DNA of 64,000 bases, taken from assembly GCF_029223525.1 (NCBI RefSeq), contig NZ_JARHTQ010000003.1:1-64000 (forward strand), given 5' to 3'. Every line of letters begins with the position of its first letter. Positions within the stretch are counted from its first letter, which is position 1. This document shows, piece after piece, positions 36,501 through 44,566 of the stretch. This DNA is from Streptantibioticus ferralitis (GTDB lineage Bacteria; Actinomycetota; Actinomycetes; Streptomycetales; Streptomycetaceae). Below the pieces are notes generated by a model that saw only the letters and a program-made list of their open reading frames with translations, searched no databases and was not told the DNA's origin. The position numbers were made by a program, and so were the translations under genes.

Positions 36501-37230
36501 GGCCGCGGGGTGCGGGCACCCGGGCGTAGGACCCCGTCCCGTAGTCGGTGGGGGACGGTAGGACGACCTGGAGATGGCCCTCGTTGTCCGGAAGGACGGC
36601 GAGCGCCGGGGGCGGCGGTGGTGGTGCGGCCGGGCCGCCGCCGTCCGGGGCGGCGGCCGACTCCAGGCGCAGCGTGGACTCGCCGATCCGCAGCAGGGCG
36701 CCGGGCGGCAGCGGTATCGGGCGGTCGCCGACCGGACGGCCGTCGACGCGGGTGCCGTTGGTGGAGCCGAGATCGGCGACCGTGATCTGGCCGCCCGGAT
36801 CGACTGTCACCACACAGTGCAGCCGGGAGACGTCCGGGTCGTCGATCGGCACATCGGCCTCCACCGACCTGCCGATCCGTACCTGGCCGCCGTGCAGCAG
36901 ATGCACCCCACCCGCGTCCGGTCCGCCGACCACCTGCAGGCGCGCGGCGGCATCCGGATCGTCATGTTCCGGTTCGGCCGCGGTGTGCACCGACAGCACC
37001 GCGCCGTCCACCAACGGGGGAACGCCCAACCGCGCGGTCTGCGGGTCGAGGCGTTCCGCACCCGCGTAGAGCGCCACCGCGGAGCCGGACGAGCGCACCG
37101 GCTGCCCGGATCCGACACTGGCCGCGAGTGCGCCCGCCACCGTGCCGAGCGCCGTGTCCGCCGGAGCGGTCACGAGCACGTCACAGGCGCGGCCGCTGCG
37201 CGGCCCGAGGACGGTCAGCCGGATCTGCAT
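33544..37230 (-). CDS. FHA-domain FtsK/SpoIIIE-type ATPase (EssC-like)
   Basis: 1228 aa. An N-terminal ubiquitin-like region (1-85) precedes an FHA phosphothreonine-binding domain (about 92-190) with VRIGRS, VSRLHC and LGSTNGTRVDG. A ~290-residue Ala/Pro/Gly/Thr linker follows, then FtsK-type ATPase modules: a degenerate first module (SLGIIGPRPRLSGLARSVVA) and a second with Walker A GGAPGAGKTELL near 910 and Walker B LVVIVDDFDAL near 1050. The order FHA-FtsK-FtsK recalls EssC/EccC motors of type VII secretion, but no esx genes are nearby. It is divergent from pkaA, so phosphothreonine signalling between them is likely. The ATG follows AAGGGA. Confidence 0.88.
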   Translation of the reverse strand: MQIRLTVLGPRSGRACDVLVTAPADTALGTVAGALAASVGSGQPVRSSGSAVALYAGAERLDPQTARLGVPPLVDGAVLSVHTAAEPEHDDPDAAARLQVVGGPDAGGVHLLHGGQVRIGRSVEADVPIDDPDVSRLHCVVTVDPGGQITVADLGSTNGTRVDGRPVGDRPIPLPPGALLRIGESTLRLESAAAPDGGGPAAPPPPPPALAVLPDNEGHLQVVLPSPTDYGTGSYARVPAPRGPGLPPGQTAPHGTGSGSSPAQPGRAASSDGTAAQAPGGEPGARDGELTSGHAAEAPHGGTGNGQPPAPAGDFTGVPGPIGAAARGSDAPAGNAAMGPGRHDTGSEAGPGRRTEPSAGPERAGTAAHQTRGAASPDAPTTHTTGTSPGPRPTTAPDAAPDTAHARHANPGAGPDNTRAGTGAHPASAAEATAPHAPGSTPGRTTGPDGTAQSVQPGPGTAANAARAHADTPLGTGASPQRPTAADVPTAPGAAPAAGAPASRTATRDRLAAVARDAVTMAGRGGVFGETPGARGGLSGAIGALARRLASGRGAGRGDRGRSGHDRLTAEAAALRERAPDPAAVLVTALGPGPRLWERGCGHPDALAVRLGSTDLPTDDGLLPSVPVTVGLRGAGSLGIIGPRPRLSGLARSVVAQLCALHSPATLELVLISADRSRGMDQRADEWSWLNWLPHLRPAHGQDCRLLLAFDREQAEARTAELARRLDDGPLGAGWPSAEPEAVAAVAAGRSGPYTVVVVDGDPGSATLRESVARLAHAGPAAGIHLVCLAESADRLAARCGALARLEGDVATTLALAPEGPARAVVDAVSGAWAERFGRALAPLREADAVGRRGRSALPDTARLLDQLDLALATPSKISARWTDEPTAPRATLGAGPEGTVAVDLAAEGPHLLVGGAPGAGKTELLRSVAAALAAAARPDELTLVLVDGSPERGEGLRVCTDLPHVSTYLAASDPSRMREFAQALAAELKRREELLGGESFESWHAQRRLAEQLGIPRTGPGTARPSAEQPSAEGAVKLRSREAAALPRLVVIVDDFDALTAPALGSPGRPAAGSVVRAVEALARAGARLGVHLVVSTGRPERTAGTEADDRSRLRIALRTEDPESAALLVHVEEPAGLAEQLPGRGYLRRPDGAVTPFQAGRVSGRIPRTATLRPTVVPVEWERMGDPPTRRPVRELGNGPTDLALLASALQRAAESVGADSPEALV

Positions 37231-37574
37231 CGTCGTCCGCGTCCCTTCTCACCCGGGAAGCCCGGCAGGGGCGCCGTCCCCCACCGCGTCGTACGTGAGG
37301 CATCCTCCCACCTGCCACTGACACTCCACCCCCGGCGCTCACCATAACGATCTTGAATGGTCGGCGACCGGTGTCATTCGGATGGAATTCGATCACGGCC
37401 GCTACCGAAAGTCCGTCCCGTGGTGAACGCAAGTGCGGTCTCGACCGTTCACACAGACGTGGCCGGGCGTCGGGCAACCGATCGCCTGTCCCTGGCGTCC
37501 TACCCAGAAGCCCCATGTCACGGCCGTCACAGGGTCCGTTCCACAGAGCTCGGACCGGTACGGCGGTGCGGCAC

Positions 37575-37580
37575 TACAGT
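37575..37580 (+). promoter_or_regulatory. -10 element upstream of the leader peptide
   Basis: TACAGT lies 6 nt before the ATG at 37587. No good -35 is visible. It is the best promoter candidate for the pkaA transcript and would make the short peptide leaderless. Confidence 0.5.
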
Positions 37581-37586
37581 GGGCGA

Positions 37587-37625
37587 ATGGACTATCGACG
37601 CCTCGGCGCGAAGCGCCTCCGCTGA
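37587..37625 (+). CDS. candidate leader peptide upstream of pkaA
   Basis: 12 codons, MDYRRLGAKRLR and a TGA stop; four arginines and one lysine. The ATG has no ribosome site but is placed correctly for leaderless translation from TACAGT. Its stop codon lies in the loop of a 9-bp hairpin (37614-37636). It is in a different frame from pkaA, 68 nt upstream of its GTG. This is a hypothesis, supported only by architecture; chance occurrence is possible. Confidence 0.4.
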   Translation: MDYRRLGAKRLR

Positions 37626-37636
37626 GGGCGGAGGCG
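37614..37636 (+). promoter_or_regulatory. GC-rich hairpin in pkaA leader
   Basis: CGCCTCCGC (37614-37622) pairs perfectly with GCGGAGGCG (37628-37636); the loop TGAGG contains the stop codon of the short upstream frame. It could attenuate transcription or mask downstream sequence depending on ribosome position. Confidence 0.55.
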
Positions 37637-37693
37637 GGCGACGGGCGGGCGGGTCCGGCAAGCGATGTCGACCACGATCTGGGAGCTCATGAC

Positions 37694-39382
37694 GTGCGGC
37701 CGGTAGGCAGCAAGTACCTGCTAGAGGAGCCGCTCGGGCGGGGTGCCACGGGCACCGTCTGGCGGGCCCGGGTGCGCGAGGCGGCCGAACCCGCGGAGGG
37801 CACGGCGTCGCAGGCCGGGGAGGCCGTCGCGATCAAGGTCCTCAAGGAGGAGTTGGCGAGCGATCCGGACATCGTGATGCGCTTCCTGCGGGAGCGCTCC
37901 GTACTGCTGCGCCTGACCCATCCGAACATCGTGCGCACCCGTGACCTGGTGGTCGAGGGCGAGCTGCTGGCCCTGGTGATGGACCTGGTCAACGGTCCGG
38001 ATCTCCACCGCTATGTGAGGGAGAACGGGCCGTTCAGCCCGATGGGCGCCGCCCTGCTCACCGCGGGCATCGCCGACGCGCTCGCGGCCAGCCACGCCGA
38101 CGGCGTGGTGCACCGCGACCTCAAGCCCGCCAACGTCCTGCTGTCCAGCAGCGCCGACGGCTCGCAGATGCATCCGATGCTCACCGACTTCGGCATCGCG
38201 CGGCTCGCTGACTCTGCTGGCGTCACCCGCACGCATGAATTCGTCGGCACGCCCGCGTACGTGGCGCCGGAGTCCGCCGAGGGCCGACCGCAGACCTCCG
38301 CCGTGGACATCTACGGCGCGGGCATCCTGATGTACGAGCTGGTCACCGGGCATCCGCCGTTCCGCGGCGAGAGCGCCCTCGAAGTGCTGCACCAGCACCT
38401 GAGCGAGGAGCCGCGCCGCCCCTCCACCGTGCCCGAGCCGCTGTGGACGGTGATCGAGCGCTGCCTGCGGAAGAACCCGGACGAGCGACCCAGCGCCGAG
38501 AACCTGGCCCGTGCGCTCCGCGTTGTCGGCCAGGGCGTCGGGGTGCACGCCACCCCGGCGGCGGCCGAGGCCGCGCTGGGCGTCGCCGCGCTGCTCGCAC
38601 CGGACCCCGCCCCGGCCACGGTGCCCGGCACGGGATTGGGCGCCGCTGCCGGAGCGGCGGGCGCCGCCGACCCGACACAGGTCCTGCCCACCAGCGGCGG
38701 CGCCGCGGCATACGGCCAGAACGGCTCGTACGGGTACGACCCGAACGGCGCGACCAGCGTGCTGCCGCACTCCGCGCCCACCATCGGCGCGGACGGCACC
38801 CGGGTGATGCCGCCGCTGCCGGACGCCGGCCCGGCGGGGCAGACGCAGCAGTCCCAGCAGCCGCAGGGCCCGCATCCCTGGGAGTCCCAGCTCAACGCGG
38901 CCCGCAGCCGCAACGAGCAGACCGAGTTGCAGTACCTGGACCCCAGCCAGGACCCGCTGCGCCGCCGCCCGCGCCGCCAGCCCGCGGCGGCCCCGCGCCA
39001 GCAGCAGCCCTACCAGCAGCAGCAACCGCGCTACCAGCAGCAACCCCAGCCGCGCTACGAGCCGCAGCCGCAGCAGCGGTACGAGCCGCAGCCGCAGCGT
39101 TATGAGCCGCAGCGCCGTCCCGAACGGGAACCGGCGCCGCGCCGTGAGCCGCGGCCGCGCAGCCGGATGCGGATTCCGGGCGCGGGCTGCCTCAAGGGCT
39201 GCCTGTTCATGATCTTCATCCTGGTGGTGATCGCCGTGCTGGTGTGGAACTTCACGCCGGTCCCGGAGTGGGTCGCCAAGGGCCAGAGCTGGTACGAGGC
39301 GACGTCGAGCTGGATCAGCTCGGCCTGGCACTGGGTCTCCAGCGTTGGCCACAGCTCCGGCAGGATGATCGGCAACGGCTGA
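37694..39382 (+). CDS. pkaA: serine/threonine protein kinase PkaA
   Basis: 562 aa from the GTG at 37694, which has GGGAG about 8 nt upstream and the conserved start RPVGSKYLLEEPLGRG. The kinase domain covers about 5-275: glycine loop GRGATGTVW, catalytic Lys in VAIKVLK, HRDLKPANVLL, DFGIARL and GTPAYVAPE. A Gln/Pro/Arg-rich linker (PQPRYEPQPQ-type repeats) follows, then one membrane segment near 500-520 (LFMIFILVVIAVLVWNF) and a short extracellular tail. It corresponds to S. coelicolor PkaA. It is divergent from the FHA-FtsK gene and is followed by its paralogue. Confidence 0.93.
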   Translation: MRPVGSKYLLEEPLGRGATGTVWRARVREAAEPAEGTASQAGEAVAIKVLKEELASDPDIVMRFLRERSVLLRLTHPNIVRTRDLVVEGELLALVMDLVNGPDLHRYVRENGPFSPMGAALLTAGIADALAASHADGVVHRDLKPANVLLSSSADGSQMHPMLTDFGIARLADSAGVTRTHEFVGTPAYVAPESAEGRPQTSAVDIYGAGILMYELVTGHPPFRGESALEVLHQHLSEEPRRPSTVPEPLWTVIERCLRKNPDERPSAENLARALRVVGQGVGVHATPAAAEAALGVAALLAPDPAPATVPGTGLGAAAGAAGAADPTQVLPTSGGAAAYGQNGSYGYDPNGATSVLPHSAPTIGADGTRVMPPLPDAGPAGQTQQSQQPQGPHPWESQLNAARSRNEQTELQYLDPSQDPLRRRPRRQPAAAPRQQQPYQQQQPRYQQQPQPRYEPQPQQRYEPQPQRYEPQRRPEREPAPRREPRPRSRMRIPGAGCLKGCLFMIFILVVIAVLVWNFTPVPEWVAKGQSWYEATSSWISSAWHWVSSVGHSSGRMIGNG

Positions 39383-39410
39383 CAGGAGGGGCCCTCGAAG
39401 GCCCCTCCTG
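39383..39410 (+). terminator. terminator after pkaA
   Basis: An 11-bp stem CAGGAGGGGCC (39383-39393) with GGCCCCTCCTG (39400-39410), loop CTCGAA, begins immediately after the pkaA stop. It implies pkaB has its own promoter in the following 180 bp. Confidence 0.85.
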
Positions 39411-39593
39411 GCGCCGAGCCTGTTGATTTGTCGACTTCCTGAGGGTGATTTCCCCCGCAGAAGCCGCACTCGCCACCCGCCGATGCCCCCAACGCGCCGT
39501 CATCCGCGTAGCTTTGTCGGCAACGCTTGTCGCCCGCGCCGCCCAACAGGCCGTCGAATGGCGACAGGTGACGTCGGATGAGTCGGAGCAGCC

Positions 39594-41768
39594 TTGGCAC
39601 GGAAGATCGGCAGCCGGTACACCGCCCAGCAGGTCCTCGGGCGGGGTTCCGCCGGAACGGTATGGCTGGGTGAGGGGCCCGAAGGTCCGGTCGCCATCAA
39701 GCTGTTGCGCGAGGACCTCGCCTCCGACCAGGACCTGGTCGGCCGGTTCGTCCAGGAGCGCACCGCGCTGCTGTCCCTCGACCACCCGCGCATCGTCGGC
39801 ATCCGCGACCTGGTGGTCGACGGCTCGGACCTCGCGCTCGTCATGGACCTGGTCCGCGGTTCCGATCTGCGCTCCCGGCTGGAGCGCGAGCGCCGCCTCG
39901 CGCCGGAGACCGCGGTCGCCATCGCCGCGGACGTCGCCGACGGCCTCGCCGCCGCGCACGCCGCGGGTGTCGTGCACCGCGACGTCAAGCCGGAGAACGT
40001 CCTCCTGGACGCCGCCGCCCCGGCCGGGCCCGGCGGCGCGCCCCCCGCGCTGCTCACCGACTTCGGCATCGCCCGCCTGGTGGACTCCCCGCGTCGCACT
40101 CGCGCGACCCGGATCATCGGCACTCCCGACTACCTCGCTCCCGAGATCATCGAGGGGCTGCCGCCGCGCGCCAGCGTCGACATCTACGCGCTCGCCACCG
40201 TGCTCTACGAACTCCTGGCGGGGTTCACCCCGTTCGGCGGCGGCCACCCCGGCGCCGTACTGCGCCGCCATGTCACCGAAACCGTCAGTCCGATCCCCGG
40301 TGCCCCCGAGGCCCTGTGGCAGATCCTGGCGCAGTGCCTCGCCAAGGCGCCCGCTTCCCGGCTGACCGCCAAGGAACTCGGCGAGCGGTTGCGCGGCCTG
40401 CTGCCCGAGCTGGCCGGGCTGCCGCCGCTGGAGGTGGCCGCGCCCTCGGAGGCGGCGGACGCCGACGAGCCGGACCGTACGCATCCGGAGGACCGCTCGC
40501 AGAGCGTGCCGCCCGAGGCGCGGGAGGCCGCACCGCGCGCCCGGCGCGGCGCCGTGCCGCTGGTACGGGGGGCCACGCCCGACTCCAGCCGCGACACCCA
40601 CACCAGCATCAAGCTCCCCACCGCCGAGGAACTGGCCGCCTATCCGCACCGCGACACCGGCGGCCACCGCGTCCCGCACCGGCACCGGGCGGTACCCGAC
40701 GCGCTGCGCAGGCGGCGCCTCAAGCTCGCCGCCGCCGCGACCGCCGCCGTGGTCGCGGCGGGCATCGGCGGCTGGGCGGTCGCCTCGGGCGGCGACGGGA
40801 AGTCCAACTCGCGCGAGGACCAGCACCCCGGCGGCACCCCGCGCGGCACCACCCCGACCGCCCCCACGGCGGGCGCCGCCTCCCCGCAGGGCCACACCGG
40901 CGCTCCCGCCGCGCTGCCGCACTGGTCCGCCTTCCAGGACGCGCCCCGGGCGGGGGTGTCGCTGGTCGGCGGCCCGCGCGCGATCGTGCTCTCCGGCATC
41001 ACGTACGTCTTCGCACGCGGCACCGACCAGAACATCTGGTACCTCACCCGCGACGCGGCCACCGGCCAGTACGGCGCCTGGCAGCGGCTCAGCGGCATAC
41101 ACGCCGCCGACGACCCCGCCGTCGTCTCCGCCCGCCCCGGCCAGCTCGACCTGTTCGCGCTCGGCACCGACCACCTGCTGTACCGCAGGACCCTCGCGGG
41201 CGGGGTGTGGAGCCAGTGGTACATGGTCGACGAGCGCACCACGTTCGACGCGGCCCCGGCCGCCGCCTCCTCGGAGCCGGGCCGCATCGACCTGGTGGGC
41301 CGCACCGGCGGCGACCTGGTCACCGCCTCCCTGGTCGGCGACCGCTGGAACGCCTGGGCGGTCGTCCCCACCGCGGGCCGTATCACCGCCGCCCCGGGCC
41401 TGGTCTCCCGCGCGACCGGCACCCTGGACGCCTTCGTCGTCCGCAAGGCGGACGGCGCCGTGCTGCGCCTGCCGTACGCGCACGGCGCCTGGAGGCCCAC
41501 CCAGGTCGTCGGCAGGCTCGACGCCACCGGTCGCCCGGAACCGGTCTACGCCGCGGGCCGCGAGTACCTCCTCGCGCCCTCCGGCGGCGGCCTCGCGCAG
41601 GCCGTGAGCCCGCAGGACGGCGCCGACTGGACGGTGACGGACCTGGCCGAGGACACCGGCGCGAGCGGCTCGGGCGCGGGCGTGACGACCAGCGGCCGCA
41701 GCCTGGAGGCGTGGGTCCGCACCGGCGCCGGCGCCCTGTCCCGGGCGGTCGGCTCCGCCCAGCAGTAG
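39594..41768 (+). CDS. pkaB: serine/threonine protein kinase PkaB, with extracellular propeller-like domain
   Basis: 724 aa. The kinase domain (about 1-270) has GRGSAGTVW, VAIKLLREDL, HRDVKPENVLL, DFGIARLVD and GTPDYLAPEII. After a juxtamembrane linker there is one membrane segment near 380-400 (AAATAAVVAAGIGGWAVA), a Thr/Pro-rich stalk, and a ~290-residue extracellular part with four or five repeats of ~55 residues (YLTRDAATGQYGAWQRL, YRRTLAGGVWSQWYMV, ASLVGDRWNAWAVV), like a lectin-type or PLL-type beta-propeller. This may sense a wall glycan. The start is TTG with GGAG five nt upstream; it is the only start that keeps the conserved N-terminus ARKIGSRYTAQQVLG. Confidence 0.9.
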   Translation: MARKIGSRYTAQQVLGRGSAGTVWLGEGPEGPVAIKLLREDLASDQDLVGRFVQERTALLSLDHPRIVGIRDLVVDGSDLALVMDLVRGSDLRSRLERERRLAPETAVAIAADVADGLAAAHAAGVVHRDVKPENVLLDAAAPAGPGGAPPALLTDFGIARLVDSPRRTRATRIIGTPDYLAPEIIEGLPPRASVDIYALATVLYELLAGFTPFGGGHPGAVLRRHVTETVSPIPGAPEALWQILAQCLAKAPASRLTAKELGERLRGLLPELAGLPPLEVAAPSEAADADEPDRTHPEDRSQSVPPEAREAAPRARRGAVPLVRGATPDSSRDTHTSIKLPTAEELAAYPHRDTGGHRVPHRHRAVPDALRRRRLKLAAAATAAVVAAGIGGWAVASGGDGKSNSREDQHPGGTPRGTTPTAPTAGAASPQGHTGAPAALPHWSAFQDAPRAGVSLVGGPRAIVLSGITYVFARGTDQNIWYLTRDAATGQYGAWQRLSGIHAADDPAVVSARPGQLDLFALGTDHLLYRRTLAGGVWSQWYMVDERTTFDAAPAAASSEPGRIDLVGRTGGDLVTASLVGDRWNAWAVVPTAGRITAAPGLVSRATGTLDAFVVRKADGAVLRLPYAHGAWRPTQVVGRLDATGRPEPVYAAGREYLLAPSGGGLAQAVSPQDGADWTVTDLAEDTGASGSGAGVTTSGRSLEAWVRTGAGALSRAVGSAQQ

Positions 41769-41843
41769 GCGGTCGGCAGCGGGCGGACCAGCGGCGGGAG
41801 CACGGCGTGCGGCAACCGCAGAATCGACCCATCTGCAAGCCGG

Positions 41844-41849
41844 TACGCT
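41844..41849 (+). promoter_or_regulatory. -10 of leaderless prfB promoter
   Basis: TACGCT lies 6 nt before the GTG start of prfB. No Shine-Dalgarno sequence is present between them, so leaderless translation is expected. Confidence 0.65.
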
Positions 41850-41855
41850 GGGGGC

Positions 41856-42974
41856 GTGGCAATCGTCGACGTATCCGAAGAGCTGAAGTCCCTCTCCTCC
41901 ACCATGGAGTCCATCGAGGCTGTCCTGGACCTCGACAAGTTGAGGGCTGACATCGCCGAGCTTGAGGAGCAGGCCGCGGCGCCGTCGCTCTGGGACGACC
42001 CCGACAACGCGCAGAAGATCACCAGCCGGCTGTCCTACCTCCAGGGCGAGCTGCGCAAGACCGAGGCGCTGCGCGGGCGGATCGACGATCTCGGCGTGCT
42101 CTTCGAGCTCGCCGAGGCCGAGAACGACGCGGACACCCGCGCCGAGGCAGAGGCCGAGCTGGCCTCGGTCCGCAAGGCGGTGGACGAGATGGAGGTCCGC
42201 ACGCTGCTCTCCGGCGAGTACGACGCCCGGGAGGCGCTGGTGAACATCCGGGCCGAGGCCGGCGGTGTCGACGCCGCCGACTTCGCCGAGCAGCTGCAGC
42301 GGATGTATCTGCGCTGGGCCGAGCGGCATGGCTACAGCACCGAGGTGCTCGACACCTCGTACGCGGAAGAGGCCGGCATCAAGTCGACCACCTTCGCGGT
42401 CAAGAGCCCGTACGCCTACGGCACCCTCTCGGTGGAGCAGGGCACGCACCGGCTGGTGCGCATCTCGCCGTTCGACAACCAGGGCCGCCGCCAGACGTCC
42501 TTCGCGGGCGTCGAGGTGCTGCCGGTCGTCGAGCAGAGCGACCACGTGGAGATCGACGAGTCCGAGCTGCGGGTGGACGTCTACCGCTCCTCGGGCCCCG
42601 GCGGCCAGGGCGTCAACACCACCGACTCCGCGGTGCGCATCACCCACCTGCCGACCGGCATCGTGGTCTCCTGCCAGAACGAGCGCTCGCAGATCCAGAA
42701 CCGTGCCTCGGCGATGAACGTCCTCCAGGCCAAGCTGCTTGAGCGGCGCCGCCAGGAGGAGCAGGCGAAGATGGACGCGCTCAAGGGCGACGGCGGCAAC
42801 TCCTGGGGCAACCAGATGCGTTCGTACGTCCTGCACCCGTACCAGATGGTCAAGGACCTGCGTACCGAGTGGGAGGTCGGCAACCCCCAGGCGGTGCTGG
42901 ACGGCGAGATCGACGGCTTCCTGGAGGCCGGTATCCGCTGGCGCAAGCAGCAGGAGAAGGAGCTCACGGCGTAA
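41856..42974 (+). CDS. prfB: peptide chain release factor 2
   Basis: 372 aa. RF2 recognises UGA and UAA stop codons and triggers peptide release. The stop-codon-reading motif SPF is at about residues 204-206 ([16 protein letters not shown]), and the catalytic GGQ is near 250 ([16 protein letters not shown]). It is a single continuous frame; the autoregulatory +1 frameshift known from E. coli prfB is absent, as is usual in actinobacteria. The GTG start lacks a ribosome site and is probably leaderless. It is transcribed away from pkaB with an 87-bp gap. Confidence 0.98.
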   Translation: MAIVDVSEELKSLSSTMESIEAVLDLDKLRADIAELEEQAAAPSLWDDPDNAQKITSRLSYLQGELRKTEALRGRIDDLGVLFELAEAENDADTRAEAEAELASVRKAVDEMEVRTLLSGEYDAREALVNIRAEAGGVDAADFAEQLQRMYLRWAERHGYSTEVLDTSYAEEAGIKSTTFAVKSPYAYGTLSVEQGTHRLVRISPFDNQGRRQTSFAGVEVLPVVEQSDHVEIDESELRVDVYRSSGPGGQGVNTTDSAVRITHLPTGIVVSCQNERSQIQNRASAMNVLQAKLLERRRQEEQAKMDALKGDGGNSWGNQMRSYVLHPYQMVKDLRTEWEVGNPQAVLDGEIDGFLEAGIRWRKQQEKELTA

Positions 42975-43247
42975 GCCAGTTGGCGTTTTTTATCACAGCC
43001 TTACACCCAACTGCCCAGCAAACAACGCCAATCCGGGCATTCGGCGTCGCTATCCGCTTGACGCTGCTGTGAAATGTGGGAAAGCTGGCGCGCGGCATGC
43101 GTGTGACGGGGTACCAGCGGACGGGGGCGGGCGAGCAGTGGTCCTGCGACGCGCGCGCCCCGGGGAATCGCGACCCCGGGCATAGCTGCACCACATTCTT
43201 CGCATTCTCCGCATCGGAGATCAGCAGCTACTGGGGGTAGTTGGCAG

Positions 43248-44273
43248 ATGACCAATCGTAAGACTCGCGTGCGCATGGCGCGCATAGCCGCCGGCGCGGT
43301 GTTCGCGGCCGGTGCGTCGCTGACTGCCGTGGGTACCGCTCAGGCCATGAGCCCGGGCGTCGACAACAGTGCGGCCCAGCAGACCGCGAAGTCCGCTCAG
43401 GACGGCACCGTTCTCGGTGTCACCGGTGGCAACTCGATCGTGGGTGTCACCAGCGGTACCTCCACCTCGGGCGGTGACAACTCCGGTACGACGTCCTCCA
43501 CGGGCGGTGACAACTCCGGCACCACGTCCACGTCGGGCGGCGACTCGTCCGGCACCACGTCCACGTCCGGCGGCGACAGCGGCAGCGTGGTGGGTGTCAC
43601 CACGGGCGGCGGCACGGTGGTGGGTGTGACCACCGGCGGTGACAACTCCGGCACGTCCCAGGGCACCTCCTCGGGTACGTCCCAGGGCACCTCCTCCGGC
43701 ACCTCCGAGGGCACCAGCTCCGGTACGTCGCAGGGCACCTCCTCGGGTACCTCGCAGGGCACGAGCTCCGGCACCTCGCAGGGCACCTCCTCGGGTACCT
43801 CACAGGGGACCAGCTCCGGCACCTCGCAGGGCACGAGCTCCGGCACGTCCCAGGGCACCTCCTCGGGTACGTCGCAGGGCACCTCCTCGGGTACCTCGCA
43901 GGGCACGAGCTCCGGTACGTCCCAGGGGACGAGCTCCGGTACCTCGCAGGGCACCTCCTCGGGTACCTCGCAGGGGACCAGCTCCGGTACCTCGCAGGGC
44001 ACGAGCAGCGGCACCGGCTCCACCGGTTCCGGTGACAACGGCGGCACCTGCACGCTGTCCCAGGACAGCGTCAACTGCGGCGGTGGCAACAACAACACCG
44101 GCACCGACAACAACAACACCCAGCAGGTCGCCCAGGGCAAGCCGAAGCAGCAGCTCGCTGAGACCGGTTCGTCCGACACGGCGTTCCTGCTGGTCGGCGC
44201 CGCCACGATGATCGCCGGTGGTATCGGCTTCCGGCTGATGCCGCGCTTGGTCAACCGTCGTACGGCGGCCTGA
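43248..44273 (+). CDS. LAETG sortase-anchored surface protein with 8-residue repeats
   Basis: 341 aa. A Sec signal peptide (basic MTNRKTRVRM, hydrophobic core, cleavage after AQA near 33) is followed by a Ser/Gly/Thr-rich region with GGDNSGTT units, then fifteen copies of SGTSQGTS (one has Glu for Gln), then a short segment with two Cys (CTLSQDSVNC). The C-terminus has LAETG, a membrane segment (AFLLVGAATMIAGGIGF) and basic tail, the sorting signal of class E sortases in Streptomyces. It is predicted to be a flexible wall-attached stalk. The binding function is unknown. AGCTACTGGGGGT precedes the start. Confidence 0.9.
   Translation: MTNRKTRVRMARIAAGAVFAAGASLTAVGTAQAMSPGVDNSAAQQTAKSAQDGTVLGVTGGNSIVGVTSGTSTSGGDNSGTTSSTGGDNSGTTSTSGGDSSGTTSTSGGDSGSVVGVTTGGGTVVGVTTGGDNSGTSQGTSSGTSQGTSSGTSEGTSSGTSQGTSSGTSQGTSSGTSQGTSSGTSQGTSSGTSQGTSSGTSQGTSSGTSQGTSSGTSQGTSSGTSQGTSSGTSQGTSSGTSQGTSSGTSQGTSSGTGSTGSGDNGGTCTLSQDSVNCGGGNNNTGTDNNNTQQVAQGKPKQQLAETGSSDTAFLLVGAATMIAGGIGFRLMPRLVNRRTAA
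43647..44006 (+). repeat. 15 x 24-bp coding tandem repeat
   Basis: Exactly fifteen 24-bp units encode SGTSQGTS. Synonymous codons vary widely (TCC, TCG, AGC; GGC, GGT; ACC, ACG) so DNA identity between copies is lower than protein identity. Copy number could vary between strains. Confidence 0.95.
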
Positions 44274-44299
44274 CGACACCCGGCGTTCAGCCATATGTA

Positions 44300-44338
44300 A
44301 GGGGCCTGGGGCTACGTTCCAAGTAGCCCCAGGCCCCT
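44300..44338. terminator. bidirectional terminator
   Basis: A perfect 16-bp stem (44300-44315 with 44323-44338) with loop GTTCCAA lies between the surface-protein gene (plus) and the convergent Zn-ribbon gene (minus). Confidence 0.92.
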
Positions 44339-44377
44339 CGTATGTCTCGTGGCCCCGTCAGCCGGTCGTACGGCCTG

Positions 44378-44566
44378 TCACGCGGCCTGGCGTATCACCA
44401 GCGCCACCGCGATCAGCGCGATGAGCAGCGCCATCAGTGTGGCCGGGGTCACTGCGCCGAACGGGCTCTCTTGGTGCAGGCGCTCCCGGTTGGCTCGGCA
44501 TACGGCGCAGCGGCCTTCCGAGACAGGTCCGGCGCAGTTGGCGCACACCAGTCGGTCGCATGTCAT
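44378..44566 (-). CDS. small Zn-ribbon membrane protein
   Basis: 62 aa. The N-terminal half carries two CxxC knuckles (CANC and CAVC), likely a zinc ribbon. The C-terminal half is a single membrane segment (ATLMALLIALIAVALVI). The start has an excellent GAGGAGG site 8 nt upstream, so this is a real gene despite its size. The function is unknown; it is divergent from ftsE, conserved at this place in Streptomyces as far as I recall. Confidence 0.82.
   Translation of the reverse strand: MTCDRLVCANCAGPVSEGRCAVCRANRERLHQESPFGAVTPATLMALLIALIAVALVIRQAA

Larger units (their letters stand above)
37231..37693. other. divergent interval between FHA-FtsK gene and pkaA
   Basis: 463 bp. Besides presumed promoters it contains a leaderless 12-codon reading frame (37587-37625) and a 9-bp GC hairpin (37614-37636). 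The rest, 37231-37570, shows no gene; TGTCACGGCCGTCACA (37516-37531) contains a TGTCACG/CGTCACA direct repeat that might be an operator. Confidence 0.5.

Noticed and set aside
39315-42836. A 1173-codon minus-strand open frame opposite pkaB and prfB
   Set aside because: It spans two unrelated verified genes and an intergenic gap; no motif or ribosome site.
43647-44006. 24-bp regular repeats as a CRISPR array
   Set aside because: There are no spacers; the repeat is in frame in a secreted protein and encodes an 8-residue unit.
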